DNA of 64,000 bases. Origin: Streptomyces aidingensis. GTDB lineage: Bacteria; Actinomycetota; Actinomycetes; Streptomycetales; Streptomycetaceae. The position numbers were made by a program, and so were the translations under genes. The stretch is taken from contig NZ_FOLM01000023.1 in the NCBI RefSeq assembly GCF_900112355.1, positions 1 through 64,000 of the forward strand. Reading direction: 5' to 3'. Shown here piece after piece: positions 8,071 to 16,501 of this stretch. The notes below the pieces were generated by a model. That model did not search any database, was not told the origin of the DNA, and worked only from the letters and a program-made list of their open reading frames with translations. Each line of letters begins with the position of its first letter. Within the stretch, counting starts at the first letter, position 1.

Positions 8071-9060
8071 TCAGCCGGCGGGGAGGATGGCGATGCGGCC
8101 GGTGGTGATGCCGTCGGCCACGCGCTGGACGGCGTCGGCGGCGCCGGAGAGCGGCAGCCGCTCGCTGATCAGCGGGCGGATCGCGCCCTTGGCGGCCAGC
8201 GCGGTCAGCTCCCGGTGGCAGGCGTGCACCGACTCCGGGTCCCGCTGCCGGTACAGCCCCCAGTGCAGGCCCAGGATGGAGTAGTTCTTCACCAGCGCGT
8301 GGTTCAGTCCCGGAGTCGGTATGGTGCCGCTGGCGAAGCCGACCACGATGATCCGGCCCTCGAAGGCCACGCACTTGGCGGACTGGGCGTAGGCCTGGCC
8401 GCCCACCGGGTCGTAGATCACGTCCGCGCCGCGACCGCCGGTGGCCTCCTTCACCGCGGCGGCCACATCGTCGGTGCGGCGGTCGATCACCTCGTCGCAG
8501 CCCAGTCCGCGGGCGGTGGCGGCCTTCTCGGGACCGCCGACCACACCGATCACCCGGGCGCCCGCGGCCTTGCCCAGCTGGACCGCGGCGCTGCCCACGC
8601 CGCCCGCCGCCGCGTGCACCAGCAGTGTCTCCCCGGCCGCCAGCCGGGCCCGGCGGTGCAGGCCGAACCAGCCGGTCTGGTAGCCGATGTAGAGGGCGGC
8701 GGCCTCGGCGTCGTCGAGTTCCTCCGGGGCCGGGTGCGCGTTGTCCGCGGCGACCAGGGCGTACTCCGCGAAGGCGCCGCTGGGCAGCACCGGCTGGCCG
8801 ATGATCCGGCTGCCGGGCGGGCGGCCCTCCGTCCCGGGGCCGGCCGCCTCCACCGTGCCGCACAGTTCCACCCCGGGGGTGAACGGCAGCGGCGGCCGCA
8901 CCTGGTACAGACCGCGGGCCAGCAGCGCGTCCGGGAAGTTGACGGCCGCGGCCCGGACCCGGACCAGCAGCTCGCCGGGGCCCGGCTCCGGCCTGGGGGT
9001 CTCCTGGAGCCGCATCACCGTCGTGGGCTCACCGTTTTCGTGGACTCGCCAAGCTTGCAA
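8071..9060 (-). CDS. NADPH:quinone oxidoreductase-like MDR protein
   Basis: 329 aa zinc-independent medium-chain reductase: N-terminal GroES-like fold (RVRAAAVNFPDALLARG), TPGVELCGTV, then the nucleotide fold LLVHAAAGGVGSAAVQLGKAAGA. The zinc-ligand cysteines of alcohol dehydrogenases are absent. The start is TTG at 9060, with AAAGG eight bases upstream; LQAWRVHENGEP matches the usual N-terminus of the family, and no in-frame ATG/GTG precedes it. It is the third minus-strand gene after the SDR and TetR and may be in one transcript with them (gap about 54 bases). Confidence 0.85.
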   Translation of the reverse strand: MQAWRVHENGEPTTVMRLQETPRPEPGPGELLVRVRAAAVNFPDALLARGLYQVRPPLPFTPGVELCGTVEAAGPGTEGRPPGSRIIGQPVLPSGAFAEYALVAADNAHPAPEELDDAEAAALYIGYQTGWFGLHRRARLAAGETLLVHAAAGGVGSAAVQLGKAAGARVIGVVGGPEKAATARGLGCDEVIDRRTDDVAAAVKEATGGRGADVIYDPVGGQAYAQSAKCVAFEGRIIVVGFASGTIPTPGLNHALVKNYSILGLHWGLYRQRDPESVHACHRELTALAAKGAIRPLISERLPLSGAADAVQRVADGITTGRIAILPAG

Positions 9061-9114
9061 GGGAAAAACCTTTCGGCACGGGTGCGTACGGAGGGAAACG
9101 GACGGCCGGCCGCC

Positions 9115-9705
9115 TCAGGGGCGCAGCGCGCGCATCAGCAGATCGGCCAGATGGTCGCCGATCTCCTGCGGGGTCATCGGCCCCTCGGGCCGGTACCACT
9201 GACTGAGCTGGTGCACGGCCCCGAAGTGGTAGAAGACGACCAGGTCGGCCGGGGTGGCGGTGGAGAAGATGCCCGCCTGCTGGCCCTCCTCGACCAGCGC
9301 CCGGAACCGCTCGTGGTAGCGGCGCCGCTCGGCCCGCACCTTTTTGAGCTGCTCCGGACCCAGCTGGTGCATGGAGCGGAAGAAGATGGTGGCGTCGTCG
9401 ATGTTCTCGATGCTGCTCACCACCACATCCGCGGCGGCGGCGCGCAGCCGCTCGGCCACCGGGGCGCCGGAGCCGGCCACCGCGTCCAGGCGCTGCTGCT
9501 GGAGCCGCAGCAGCCGGCCGTAGATCTCGTGCAGCAGATCGTCCTTGGAGCCGAAGTAGTGGTAGAGCGCGCCCTTGGTCACTCCGGCGGCGTCCACGAT
9601 CTCCTGCACCGAGGTCCGTTCGTAGCCGCGTTCGGCGAACAGCCGGGTGGCGATGGCCAGCAGCCGCTGCGGTACTTCCCCGCGTCCCCCGTTTCTCTGG
9701 GCCAT
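9115..9705 (-). CDS. TetR-family repressor
   Basis: 196 aa. The helix-turn-helix at residues about 15-60 is RLFAERGYERTSVQEIVDAA, then GVTKGALYHYFGSKDDLL. The C-terminal ligand domain resembles acyl-CoA-type TetR regulators (DDATIFFRSMHQLGPEQL). ATG 9705 has AAAGGTGA upstream, five bases after the SDR stop, so the two are an operon. I infer that it controls the surrounding acyl-CoA genes through TACCGACYGGT sites at 5481, 10567 and 18246; the pairing is not proven. Confidence 0.85.
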   Translation of the reverse strand: MAQRNGGRGEVPQRLLAIATRLFAERGYERTSVQEIVDAAGVTKGALYHYFGSKDDLLHEIYGRLLRLQQQRLDAVAGSGAPVAERLRAAAADVVVSSIENIDDATIFFRSMHQLGPEQLKKVRAERRRYHERFRALVEEGQQAGIFSTATPADLVVFYHFGAVHQLSQWYRPEGPMTPQEIGDHLADLLMRALRP

Positions 9706-9710
9706 CCCGG

Positions 9711-10478
9711 TCACCTTTCGAGCTTCTGCTGGATGCGGTTCATCGCGCCCAGCCATGCGTCGCGGTCAGTGGCGCGGGCGGTAGCGTACTCGGCCACCCT
9801 GGGGTGGGGCAGAATCAGGAACCGCTCCTCGGCGATCCCGGCCAGCACGGCATCGGCCACCTCGGACGGTTCGATGGCGTCCGGGGTGAGGACCAGATCG
9901 CCGGCCCGCCCGGAGCCCCGCAGCATGGCGGTGCGCACGCCCTGCGGGCAGACGGCGTGCACCGCGACGCCGCGGTGCCGGTAGGTCAGGGAGAGCCATT
10001 CGGCGAAGGAGAGCGCGGCGTGCTTGGTGACGCTGTACGGGGCGGCGCCCACCATGGTGAGCAGCCCGGCGGCGGAGACGGTGGCGACGAACCGGCCGCG
10101 GCCCCGCTCCAGCCAGTGCGGCAGCAGCGCGCGGGCGGCACGGACATGGGCCATCACATTGACGTCCCAGGAGCGGGCCCAGTCGTCCTCGTCCGCCTCC
10201 GGGCCGCCGCCGAGCGCGATCCCGGCGTTGGCGCAGAAGATGTCGACGGTGCCGCCGAGGGCGTCCCGGGCGTCCGGCACCACCGTGGAGGCGTCGCCCG
10301 GCACGGCCACCCCGCCGATCTCGCCGGCGACCCGCTCGGCGGCCCCGGCGTCGAGGTCGTTGACCGCCACCCGGGCGCCCTGGCGGGCAAAGCTCCGGGC
10401 CAGGGCGGCACCGATGCCCGCGCCGGCTCCGGTCACCACCACCGCGGCGTCGCGCAGCTTCTCCTCCGGTGTCCCCAT
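9711..10478 (-). CDS. short-chain dehydrogenase/reductase
   Basis: 255 aa classical SDR. TGAGAGIG at about 16-23 is the cofactor loop, CANAG at 82-86 follows, and the catalytic set is Ser135 (TVSAAG), Tyr148 and Lys152 (YSVTK). Asp41 after beta2 (VNDLD) points to NAD rather than NADP. It is probably a hydroxyacyl-CoA or alcohol dehydrogenase within this acyl-CoA block. It is the first gene of a minus-strand run SDR-TetR-quinone reductase and is divergent from the MaoC gene. Confidence 0.85.
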   Translation of the reverse strand: MGTPEEKLRDAAVVVTGAGAGIGAALARSFARQGARVAVNDLDAGAAERVAGEIGGVAVPGDASTVVPDARDALGGTVDIFCANAGIALGGGPEADEDDWARSWDVNVMAHVRAARALLPHWLERGRGRFVATVSAAGLLTMVGAAPYSVTKHAALSFAEWLSLTYRHRGVAVHAVCPQGVRTAMLRGSGRAGDLVLTPDAIEPSEVADAVLAGIAEERFLILPHPRVAEYATARATDRDAWLGAMNRIQQKLER

Positions 10479-10566
10479 CTCTCAGGCCCCTTCAGCACTC
10501 GCCTCGTGCATACGGTCACGGAGCGGCGGCCCCGGCCCGGCCGGCCGCCGTCGCGGCCACAGACTA

Positions 10567-10577
10567 ACCGGTCGGTA
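10567..10577 (-). promoter_or_regulatory. TACCGACCGGT operator-like site
   Basis: The minus strand reads TACCGACCGGT, sharing 10 of 11 bases with 5481-5491 and all 11 with 18246-18256. It lies 89 bases upstream of the SDR start, next to a TAGTCT hexamer (forward AGACTA 10561-10566) that could be the SDR -10. It is in the divergent SDR/MaoC region. Confidence 0.55.
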
Positions 10578-10605
10578 TGGATGGCGGAAGACACCCGCCG
10601 CGGCG

Positions 10606-10634
10606 TTGACAGAGTGCCCAACCGCGAGAATCCT
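10606..10634 (+). promoter_or_regulatory. promoter of the MaoC gene
   Basis: Consensus TTGACA at 10606-10611, 17 bases, then AATCCT at 10629-10634. The operator-like site 10647-10663 would sit just after the start point, a repression position. Confidence 0.55.
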
Positions 10635-10646
10635 GAACGGACACGA

Positions 10647-10663
10647 TGAGCAAGCGCTTAGCC
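10647..10663 (+). promoter_or_regulatory. CGCTTAGC-type TetR operator, copy 1
   Basis: TGAGCAAGCGCTTAGCC matches 15298-15314 at 15 of 17 positions and carries the palindrome AAGCGCTT. It lies between the MaoC promoter and its start codon. Confidence 0.55.
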
Positions 10664-10732
10664 AAGCGTCGCCGAGCAGGCATGCCGTCGTCCGTTCCGT
10701 CCTCACCACCCCTGCACAGGAGGCAACCGACC

Positions 10733-11194
10733 ATGGGCGAGCCACGGGTCTTCACATCGGCCGACGAGCTGCGCGCGGCGGTCGGTGCGGAGCTGGGTCC
10801 CAGCGACTGGCTGGAGGTCGACCAGAAGCGGATCGACCTGTTCGCCGAGGCCACCGGCGACCACCAGTGGATTCATGTCGATCCCGAGCGGGCGGCCCAG
10901 GGCCCCTTCCGCACCACCATCGCACACGGCTATCTCACCCTCTCCCTGCTGCCGGCGCTGGTGCCGCAGACGCTCCGGGTCGAGGGCGTCAAGATGGGCG
11001 TCAACTACGGCACCAACAAGGTGCGCTTCCCCTCCCCGGTGCCGGTGGGCGCACGGCTGCGCGCCCGCGCGAAACTGCTGGAGGTCACCGATGTGCCGGG
11101 CGGCGTGCAGGTGACGCTCCAGGTCACGGTGGAACGGGAGGGCGGCGAGAAGCCCGCCTGCGTGGTGGAGAGCGTCTCCCGCTACTACCTCTAG
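10733..11194 (+). CDS. MaoC-like (R)-specific enoyl-CoA hydratase
   Basis: 153 aa single hot-dog-fold domain. ATG 10733 has AGGAGG at 10718-10723. The hydratase-2 motif FAEATGDHQWIHVDPERA followed by GPFRTTIAHGYLTLSL carries the catalytic Asp and His. It hydrates trans-2-enoyl-CoA to (R)-3-hydroxyacyl-CoA. It stands alone on the plus strand between two minus-strand runs. Its promoter carries a site also found at the TetR (14574-15224) and zinc-ADH promoters, suggesting shared control. Confidence 0.9.
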   Translation: MGEPRVFTSADELRAAVGAELGPSDWLEVDQKRIDLFAEATGDHQWIHVDPERAAQGPFRTTIAHGYLTLSLLPALVPQTLRVEGVKMGVNYGTNKVRFPSPVPVGARLRARAKLLEVTDVPGGVQVTLQVTVEREGGEKPACVVESVSRYYL

Positions 11195-11236
11195 CCCTCC
11201 GGCTCCGCCGGCCCGCCGCGCCGCACCGGCAACGAC

Positions 11237-11274
11237 GGCGGGCCGGTGACCCGGGTGCGGGTCACCGGCCCGCC
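11237..11274. terminator. long perfect hairpin, bidirectional terminator
   Basis: Perfect 16-base arms GGCGGGCCGGTGACCC / GGGTCACCGGCCCGCC with a 6-base loop, between the convergent MaoC (ends 11194) and SPFH (ends 11297) genes. Confidence 0.85.
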
Positions 11275-11296
11275 GGCCGGCCGTGCGGGCGCGCCG

Positions 11297-12676
11297 TTAC
11301 TCCTCCGCGTCCGGCCGGTGCAGCTCCTCGGCCAGCGCCCGGGCGCCCGAGGCCAGGCCCGGACCGCCCCGGCCGGCCCCATCGTCCCCGCCTGCGGCAC
11401 CGGCCGCCAGCCGCGGCAGCAGCTGCGCGGTGACCAGCGTGGTCAGCGCCGAGGGCTCGCCGCCCCCGGGGTCCGTCTGCACCACCACCGGCTTGGGGGC
11501 GTGCTGCGCCAGGGCGGCGCCCACCTCCAGCCGCCGGCGGGCCAGCTCGTACTGGAGCACCGCCCGGTTGTCCCGGTAGGCGGTGGCCAGCCGCCGCTGC
11601 GCCTTGGCCTCGTTCTCCGCCGAGACCAGATCGGCCCGGCCGCGGGTCTCGATCTCGAACCGGACCCGCTGCGCCTCGGTCTCCTGCTGCTCCAGCATCT
11701 GCGCCACGTCCTTGCGCGCCTGGTTGAGCGCGGCATTGACCTCGACGATCTTGGCGTCCCGGATCTTCTTGGCGCGCTCGATCTCCATCAGCAGATTGTC
11801 GGTGCGCCGCTTGCGGGTCAGGCCCCACTCCTGCTCATAGGCGACCCGCTCCTTGGCGACCGTCTCCCGGGTGGCCAGGTGCTGCTGGTACTGGGCGGGC
11901 AGCTGGACGTCCGGGATGTTGCAGCCGGTGATCCGCACCCCGTAGTGGTCGAGCTGCCGGTTGAGCAGCTCCTGCATGTCCGCCACGTCGGAGCCGCGCA
12001 GATCGTAGGCGCGCTCGGTGCGCACCAGCCGGCCGCGCTGCCGGATCGCGTCCTGCACGGCGCTGGACAGCACCAGGTCGAAATTGCCCGCGCCGATGGT
12101 CCGCACGAACAGCACGGCGTCGGTGATGCGGAACTTCAGGAAGAACTCGATGGACTTCAGCGGCACATTCTCCCGGGTCGGGCAGGCCACCACCGGGGCC
12201 GAGTAGGGGATCTCGGTGGAGGTGTCCACCACGAAGTCCACCCGGGACCAGGGGTGCCACAGATAGTGCCGTCCCGGGTCCAGCACGCCCGCGATGGCGC
12301 CGTACCTGGTCAGCACGCCGGTGGTGCCCTGTTCGATCTCCACGATGGAGGAGCGCCACCACCACAGCACCCCGAGCAGCAGGGCGACCACGGCCACCGC
12401 GAAGGCGATCACGGCGAGCGCGCCCCAGGCGGTCTCCGAGGCGGCGTTCCCGGAGTCGGACTCGGCCACGGTCATCATCACGCCGGAGGCCGCGGCCAGC
12501 AGACCGAACCAGAGCAGCACCGTCCAGGTGGTGCGGCGGCTGTTCTTGGGCATCACGACCGGGACCAGGGCGCCGCTGTCGCCGCCGCGCAGCAGGCGGG
12601 CGATGTCACCCCAGTCGGCCAGCGCCTCCTTGATGGCGGAGCCGCGGCGGTCGGCTGTCGGCTGGCTCATGCTCAC
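11297..12676 (-). CDS. SPFH/band-7 membrane protein B
   Basis: 459 aa from GTG 12676 (overlapping the upstream stop as GTGA) or 457 aa from ATG 12670; both have a GGAG-rich leader. Two membrane segments lie near residues 48-110 (TVLLWFGLLAAASGVMM and VIAFAVAVVALLLGVLWWW). An SPFH domain follows (VEIEQGTTGVLTRYG to about residue 270), then a charged coiled coil (RKRRTDNLLMEIERAKKIRD) and an Ala/Gly-rich acidic tail. SPFH proteins oligomerise in membrane microdomains. It is co-transcribed with SPFH protein A. Confidence 0.85.
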   Translation of the reverse strand: MSMSQPTADRRGSAIKEALADWGDIARLLRGGDSGALVPVVMPKNSRRTTWTVLLWFGLLAAASGVMMTVAESDSGNAASETAWGALAVIAFAVAVVALLLGVLWWWRSSIVEIEQGTTGVLTRYGAIAGVLDPGRHYLWHPWSRVDFVVDTSTEIPYSAPVVACPTRENVPLKSIEFFLKFRITDAVLFVRTIGAGNFDLVLSSAVQDAIRQRGRLVRTERAYDLRGSDVADMQELLNRQLDHYGVRITGCNIPDVQLPAQYQQHLATRETVAKERVAYEQEWGLTRKRRTDNLLMEIERAKKIRDAKIVEVNAALNQARKDVAQMLEQQETEAQRVRFEIETRGRADLVSAENEAKAQRRLATAYRDNRAVLQYELARRRLEVGAALAQHAPKPVVVQTDPGGGEPSALTTLVTAQLLPRLAAGAAGGDDGAGRGGPGLASGARALAEELHRPDAEE

Positions 12677-14316
12677 TCCCCCTCTCCGGCGGGCGGGGCG
12701 AACGCGTCGGCCGCGCCGCCCGCGGTGCCCGCGCCCTGTTCGCCGTCCTCGTCCCCGCGTGCGGCGGCCGCCGGGACGGCCGTCACCGTGGACGGCCCGG
12801 CCGCCAGCAGCCGGGCGATCTCGTCCTCGCGCCCGGCGATCCGGTCGGCGATCTCCGCCAGCCGGGTGCGGATCGCGGCCATGTCCGTCTCGGTGAACAG
12901 CTCACCGCCGGCCTCGCCGACGATCTCCTGCGCCACCCGCAGGAAGTTGACGCTGGCGCCGTCCCCGGCGCCGATCTTCACCACCTGGGGCAGCCGGTCG
13001 GCCAGCTGCTCCAGGGTGTCCAGCACCCGCTGCTGATAGCGGTAGTTGAGGATCTCCGGGGCCTCGGCCGCGCTCACCGCGCGGATGTCCAGCGCCTGGG
13101 CCTCCAGCAGGGCCGCGTTGGCCCGCGCCTCGGACTCGGCCTCGGTGAAGCGCTGCCGCGCCACCGCCCGGGCCCGGTTGGTCTCCCGCTCCAGCGCGGT
13201 GTCCATCTGCGCCTGGTAGGTGGCGATGTCGGCCTGGATGGCGGAGAGGGTCTCGTTCAGCGAGGCCAGCTCCTTGTTGAGGTCGCCCTCGTCCTGCTCC
13301 TTGCGGAGCTGGAGCTCGTACTCATGGGTGTACGCCTCCTTGGCCACCCGCACCATCTCCGGCGCGGCCAGGTCCATCCGGTACTCCTGGCTGGCCGGCT
13401 CGGCGTGCGTGATGTTGGCGTTGGTCAGCTCCACGGCCGGGCTGAACTGCTGGTTCAGCTGCTCCAGCAGCGGCGTGGTGTTCTCCCCGACCATGTCGTA
13501 GATGTCCGAGGCCTCCTGGTCGTAGATCAGCGCCCGGGTGGTCTCGCTGACCGCGTTGTTCAGCTTCTCCTGGAAGCCGCGCACCGCGCCCAGGGTGTAG
13601 ATGAACTCCACCGGGTCGTTGATCCGGAACTGCACGAAGAGGTCGATGGACGCCTTGACGCCGCTGCGGGTGGGAGCCTCCCGGATCGGCGCGTTGAACG
13701 GGTATTCCCGGGTGGTGTTGACGATGTAGGAGACCCGCTTCCAGGGGTTGAACAGGGTGACCCGGCCCGGGCCGGTGACCTGCTCCAGCTTGCCGAAGCG
13801 GGTGATCAGCGCCTGACAGCCGTCCGGGACCATCACCATGCCCTGGCGCCACCACATGAAGACGGCGGCGGCCAGGGCCATCACCCAGTAGTGGATGCCG
13901 AAGAAGGGGTTGAGCAGCGCGTCGCCGCCGGTGGCCGAGAGCACCACCGAGGCCACCACGCCGACGGCGATCAGCAGCACCGCCGGGAACATGGTGAGCA
14001 GGCTCCGGCCGCGCGGGATCACCATCGGGCAGATCACATGCACCGGACCGCTCGGACCGCGCTCCAGCTTGCTGCGGTTCAGCGCCTCACTGGCGCTGTT
14101 CAGCCAGACGCTCTGCTGCTCGATCCGGGTGTCCACGGAGGCGCCCTGGTCGCGGGCGGCCAGGAAGTCGGCCGGATCGGCGCCGGAGCCCCCGCCCGGT
14201 GCCTGGCCGCCGCCGACGCCGTACTGCTCCCGCAGCGCGCCGGCGACGGCTTGTCGTGGATCGCCGCCCTCGGCGACCGCCCGGGCCGCCTGGCGGACGT
14301 TCTGGGCCAATGACAT
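12673..14316 (-). CDS. SPFH/band-7 membrane protein A
   Basis: 547 aa, ATG 14316 with GGGGAGGGG upstream. A soluble Gly-rich head is followed by two hydrophobic segments at about 110-165 (LLTMFPAVLLIAVGVVASVVL, HYWVMALAAAVFMWW). An SPFH domain follows (MVPDGCQALITRFGKLEQV, VKASIDLFVQFRINDPVEF), then a long coiled coil of Glu/Ala/Arg to about residue 440. It is paired and overlapping with protein B, so a hetero-oligomeric membrane scaffold is likely. The role is unknown, and no NfeD-type protease partner is adjacent. Confidence 0.85.
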   Translation of the reverse strand: MSLAQNVRQAARAVAEGGDPRQAVAGALREQYGVGGGQAPGGGSGADPADFLAARDQGASVDTRIEQQSVWLNSASEALNRSKLERGPSGPVHVICPMVIPRGRSLLTMFPAVLLIAVGVVASVVLSATGGDALLNPFFGIHYWVMALAAAVFMWWRQGMVMVPDGCQALITRFGKLEQVTGPGRVTLFNPWKRVSYIVNTTREYPFNAPIREAPTRSGVKASIDLFVQFRINDPVEFIYTLGAVRGFQEKLNNAVSETTRALIYDQEASDIYDMVGENTTPLLEQLNQQFSPAVELTNANITHAEPASQEYRMDLAAPEMVRVAKEAYTHEYELQLRKEQDEGDLNKELASLNETLSAIQADIATYQAQMDTALERETNRARAVARQRFTEAESEARANAALLEAQALDIRAVSAAEAPEILNYRYQQRVLDTLEQLADRLPQVVKIGAGDGASVNFLRVAQEIVGEAGGELFTETDMAAIRTRLAEIADRIAGREDEIARLLAAGPSTVTAVPAAAARGDEDGEQGAGTAGGAADAFAPPAGEGE

Positions 14317-14573
14317 GGGCACCCCTCCCCGTGGGACTGCCGGTGGTTCAGGCTGGAAACCGGGCTGATCGCCCGCCGCGCCGCGCGGGCACGGTGCTCG
14401 TACCATCCCACATGCCACGGGCGTGCTCACGCCAGGTGCCGGCCGGCCCGGCGTGCGGTTGCAACCGTGCTGTCACCGGGCCGTGATCCGCTGATCACGC
14501 CGGACGCCCGGGGCGCCGGGGGCGCGCGGGGCGTGTGCGGCGCCCGCGGGACCGGGGAGAATCCCGCCGGAGG

Positions 14574-15224
14574 TCACGCTCCGAAGCCGGGCGGTGGTTC
14601 CGCGGCACCCGCCATCCGCAGCGCCAGACCGGCATAGAGGCGGCCGAGCTGTTCGGGCGAATCGCTGCCGGCGGGATCGAACCAGCGGGCCACATCGATG
14701 CACAGGGACATGATCGCGCGGGCGGTGGAGCGGATGTCGGCGACCTGGAACTCACCGCCCGCGGTGCCCTCGTCCAGCAGGTCCCGGATGATGTCCCCGG
14801 CCCGGCGGCGCAGGGTGAGGATCTCGGCGTAGTGCTCCTCGCCGAGCGCGGTCAGCTCGTACTGCACCACCCTGGCCCGGGTGTGGTGCTCGGCATGCCA
14901 GCGGGCGAAGGCGCTGACCGCGGCCGCCAGCCGGTCGGCGACGGTGACGCCGTGCCGGGAGGCGTCGCCCAGCACCCGGATGGCCCGCTGGTGGCCGAAG
15001 ACGCTGATCTGGTAGAGCAGCTCCTCCTTGGTGCGGTAGTGGATGTAGAGCGCGGCCGGGCTCATGCCGGCCCGCTGGGCGATGTCCCGGGTGGTGGTGG
15101 CATGGAAGCCGCGCTCGGCGAACGCCTCGACGGCGGCCAGCAGCAGCCGGCCGGCCGTTTCGTGCCCGGCGGAGGCGGCCAGCTCGTCCGGCGCCCCCTG
15201 CTTCTGCCCTGCCTGTGCTGACAT
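14574..15224 (-). CDS. TetR-family repressor of the CGCTTAGC sites (inferred)
   Basis: 216 aa. The HTH at about 27-75 is AVEAFAERGFHATTTRDIAQ, then RAGMSPAALYIHYRTKEELL. The C-terminal part is a helical ligand domain of the TetR_C type seen in lipid regulators. Immediately upstream at 15298-15314 lies TGAGCAGCCGCTTAGCC, repeated before the zinc-ADH and MaoC genes, which suggests autoregulation plus control of those two. It lies 114 bases after the ADH gene on the same strand, with its own TAAGGT -10 candidate (minus strand, 15281-15286). Confidence 0.85.
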   Translation of the reverse strand: MSAQAGQKQGAPDELAASAGHETAGRLLLAAVEAFAERGFHATTTRDIAQRAGMSPAALYIHYRTKEELLYQISVFGHQRAIRVLGDASRHGVTVADRLAAAVSAFARWHAEHHTRARVVQYELTALGEEHYAEILTLRRRAGDIIRDLLDEGTAGGEFQVADIRSTARAIMSLCIDVARWFDPAGSDSPEQLGRLYAGLALRMAGAAEPPPGFGA

Positions 15225-15297
15225 CCCGCCTCCGGCCAGTCGGTGAACCGGCCCCTCGCCCAGACGGAGCCGGAGCGATCACCTTACACCGGCCCTC

Positions 15298-15314
15298 TGA
15301 GCAGCCGCTTAGCC
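15298..15314 (-). promoter_or_regulatory. CGCTTAGC-type operator, copy 2 (TetR promoter)
   Basis: TGAGCAGCCGCTTAGCC, 74 bases upstream of the TetR start and just upstream of a TAAGGT -10 candidate. It shares TGAG and CGCTTAGC with copies 1 and 3. Confidence 0.6.
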
Positions 15315-15338
15315 AGCCGCCGCACGGTACGGCCGGCG

Positions 15339-16466
15339 CTATGCCCCGGCGTCGTAGACGATCAGCGCCCGGCCGCCGCGGCCCTGCTGCATGGCGGCGA
15401 AGGCGTCCGGGATGCCGTCCAGCCCGATGTGGTCGGTGACCAGCGCCGACAGATCCAGGCGGCCGGCCTGGACATGACCGGCCAGCACCGGCAGGTCGGC
15501 GGCCGGATCGCTGTTGCCGTACACGCAGCCCGTCAGCGTGCGGGCGGTGTAGAAGATCTCCAGCGCCGAGAAGCTGACGATCTGGTCCTTGCCCCCGATG
15601 CCCACCACCGTGGTCCGTCCGCCGCGCCGGGTGGAGCTCCAGGCCGCCCGGATGGTCTCGGCGCGCCCGGCGCACTCCACGGCCACATCGGCGCCCAGGC
15701 CGCCGGTCATTTTCCGGATCTGCCGGGAGGTCTGGCCGGAGGCGACCACGAAGTCGGTGGCCCCGGCGGAGCGGGCCAGTTCCTCCTTGGCCTCCGAGAT
15801 GTCGACCGCGATGATCCGCCCCGCGCCGGCGATCCGGGCGGACTGGATCACCGCCAGCCCGACCCCGCCCACGCCCATCACCACCACGCTCTCCCCGGGC
15901 CGCACCCGGGCGCTGTGGTGCACCGCGCCGTAGCCGGTGAGCACCGCGCAGCCGAGCAGTGCCGCGTCGGTGAGCGGGATGCCGTCCGGCAGCGGCAGCA
16001 CGGCCCGCTCCGGAACCACGGTCTCCTCGGCGAAGGCGGCCACGGTCAGCCCGGGAAAGAGCTCGGTGCCGTCCTCGCCGCGGGCGTAGGGCCTGGTGTT
16101 GGCGGCGTCCGCGTGGGCGCACAGCCATGGCTCGCCCATCCCGCAGAAGGCGCAGGAGCCGCAGGACGGCGCCCAGTTGAGCACCACCCGCTGGCCGGGC
16201 GAGACCGCGGTCACCCCGGCGCCGACGGCCGTCACGGTGCCCGCGCCCTCGTGGCCGAGGACCGCGGGCACCGGCTGGGCGAGGGTGCCGTTGGAGAGCG
16301 AGAGGTCGGAGTGGCACACGCCCGCGGCGGCGAGCCGGACCCGGACCTGTCCCGGGCCGGGCTCGGGAAGCTCGATCACGGTCAGCCGGAGCGGCTCTCC
16401 GACGGCGGGCAGTACGGCGGCGCGGACGGCGCCGCGAGGGCTGTGGTTACCGGGAGCGGCCTGCAT
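15339..16466 (-). CDS. zinc-dependent alcohol dehydrogenase
   Basis: 375 aa. GVCHSDLSL carries the catalytic-zinc cysteine and GHEGAGTV the zinc histidine. CGSCAFCGMGEPWLC provides the four structural-zinc cysteines. VVVMGVGGVGLAVIQSARIAGA is the nucleotide fold, followed by VDIS, which favours NAD(H). It belongs to the class III/mycothiol-like MDR alcohol dehydrogenases, and the exact substrate is open. The promoter at 16473-16501 has its -10 seven bases before the ATG, so the transcript is probably leaderless, and an operator fills the promoter spacer. Confidence 0.9.
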   Translation of the reverse strand: MQAAPGNHSPRGAVRAAVLPAVGEPLRLTVIELPEPGPGQVRVRLAAAGVCHSDLSLSNGTLAQPVPAVLGHEGAGTVTAVGAGVTAVSPGQRVVLNWAPSCGSCAFCGMGEPWLCAHADAANTRPYARGEDGTELFPGLTVAAFAEETVVPERAVLPLPDGIPLTDAALLGCAVLTGYGAVHHSARVRPGESVVVMGVGGVGLAVIQSARIAGAGRIIAVDISEAKEELARSAGATDFVVASGQTSRQIRKMTGGLGADVAVECAGRAETIRAAWSSTRRGGRTTVVGIGGKDQIVSFSALEIFYTARTLTGCVYGNSDPAADLPVLAGHVQAGRLDLSALVTDHIGLDGIPDAFAAMQQGRGGRALIVYDAGA

Positions 16467-16472
16467 GCCCTC

Positions 16473-16501
16473 AACATACTGAGTGGTCGCTTAGCTGTCA
16501 G
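16473..16501 (-). promoter_or_regulatory. ADH promoter with operator copy 3 in the spacer
   Basis: Minus strand: CTGACA (16501-16496), 17 bases, TATGTT (16478-16473), then 6 bases to the ATG. The spacer and flank, 16480-16496, are TGAGTGGTCGCTTAGCT on the plus strand, the third copy of the TetR-like site. A bound repressor would cover the promoter. Confidence 0.7.

Noticed and set aside
13324..14313. 329-codon ORF antisense to SPFH protein A
   Set aside because: Composition is that of an antisense shadow (His/Gln/Asp/Gly) and no family likeness.
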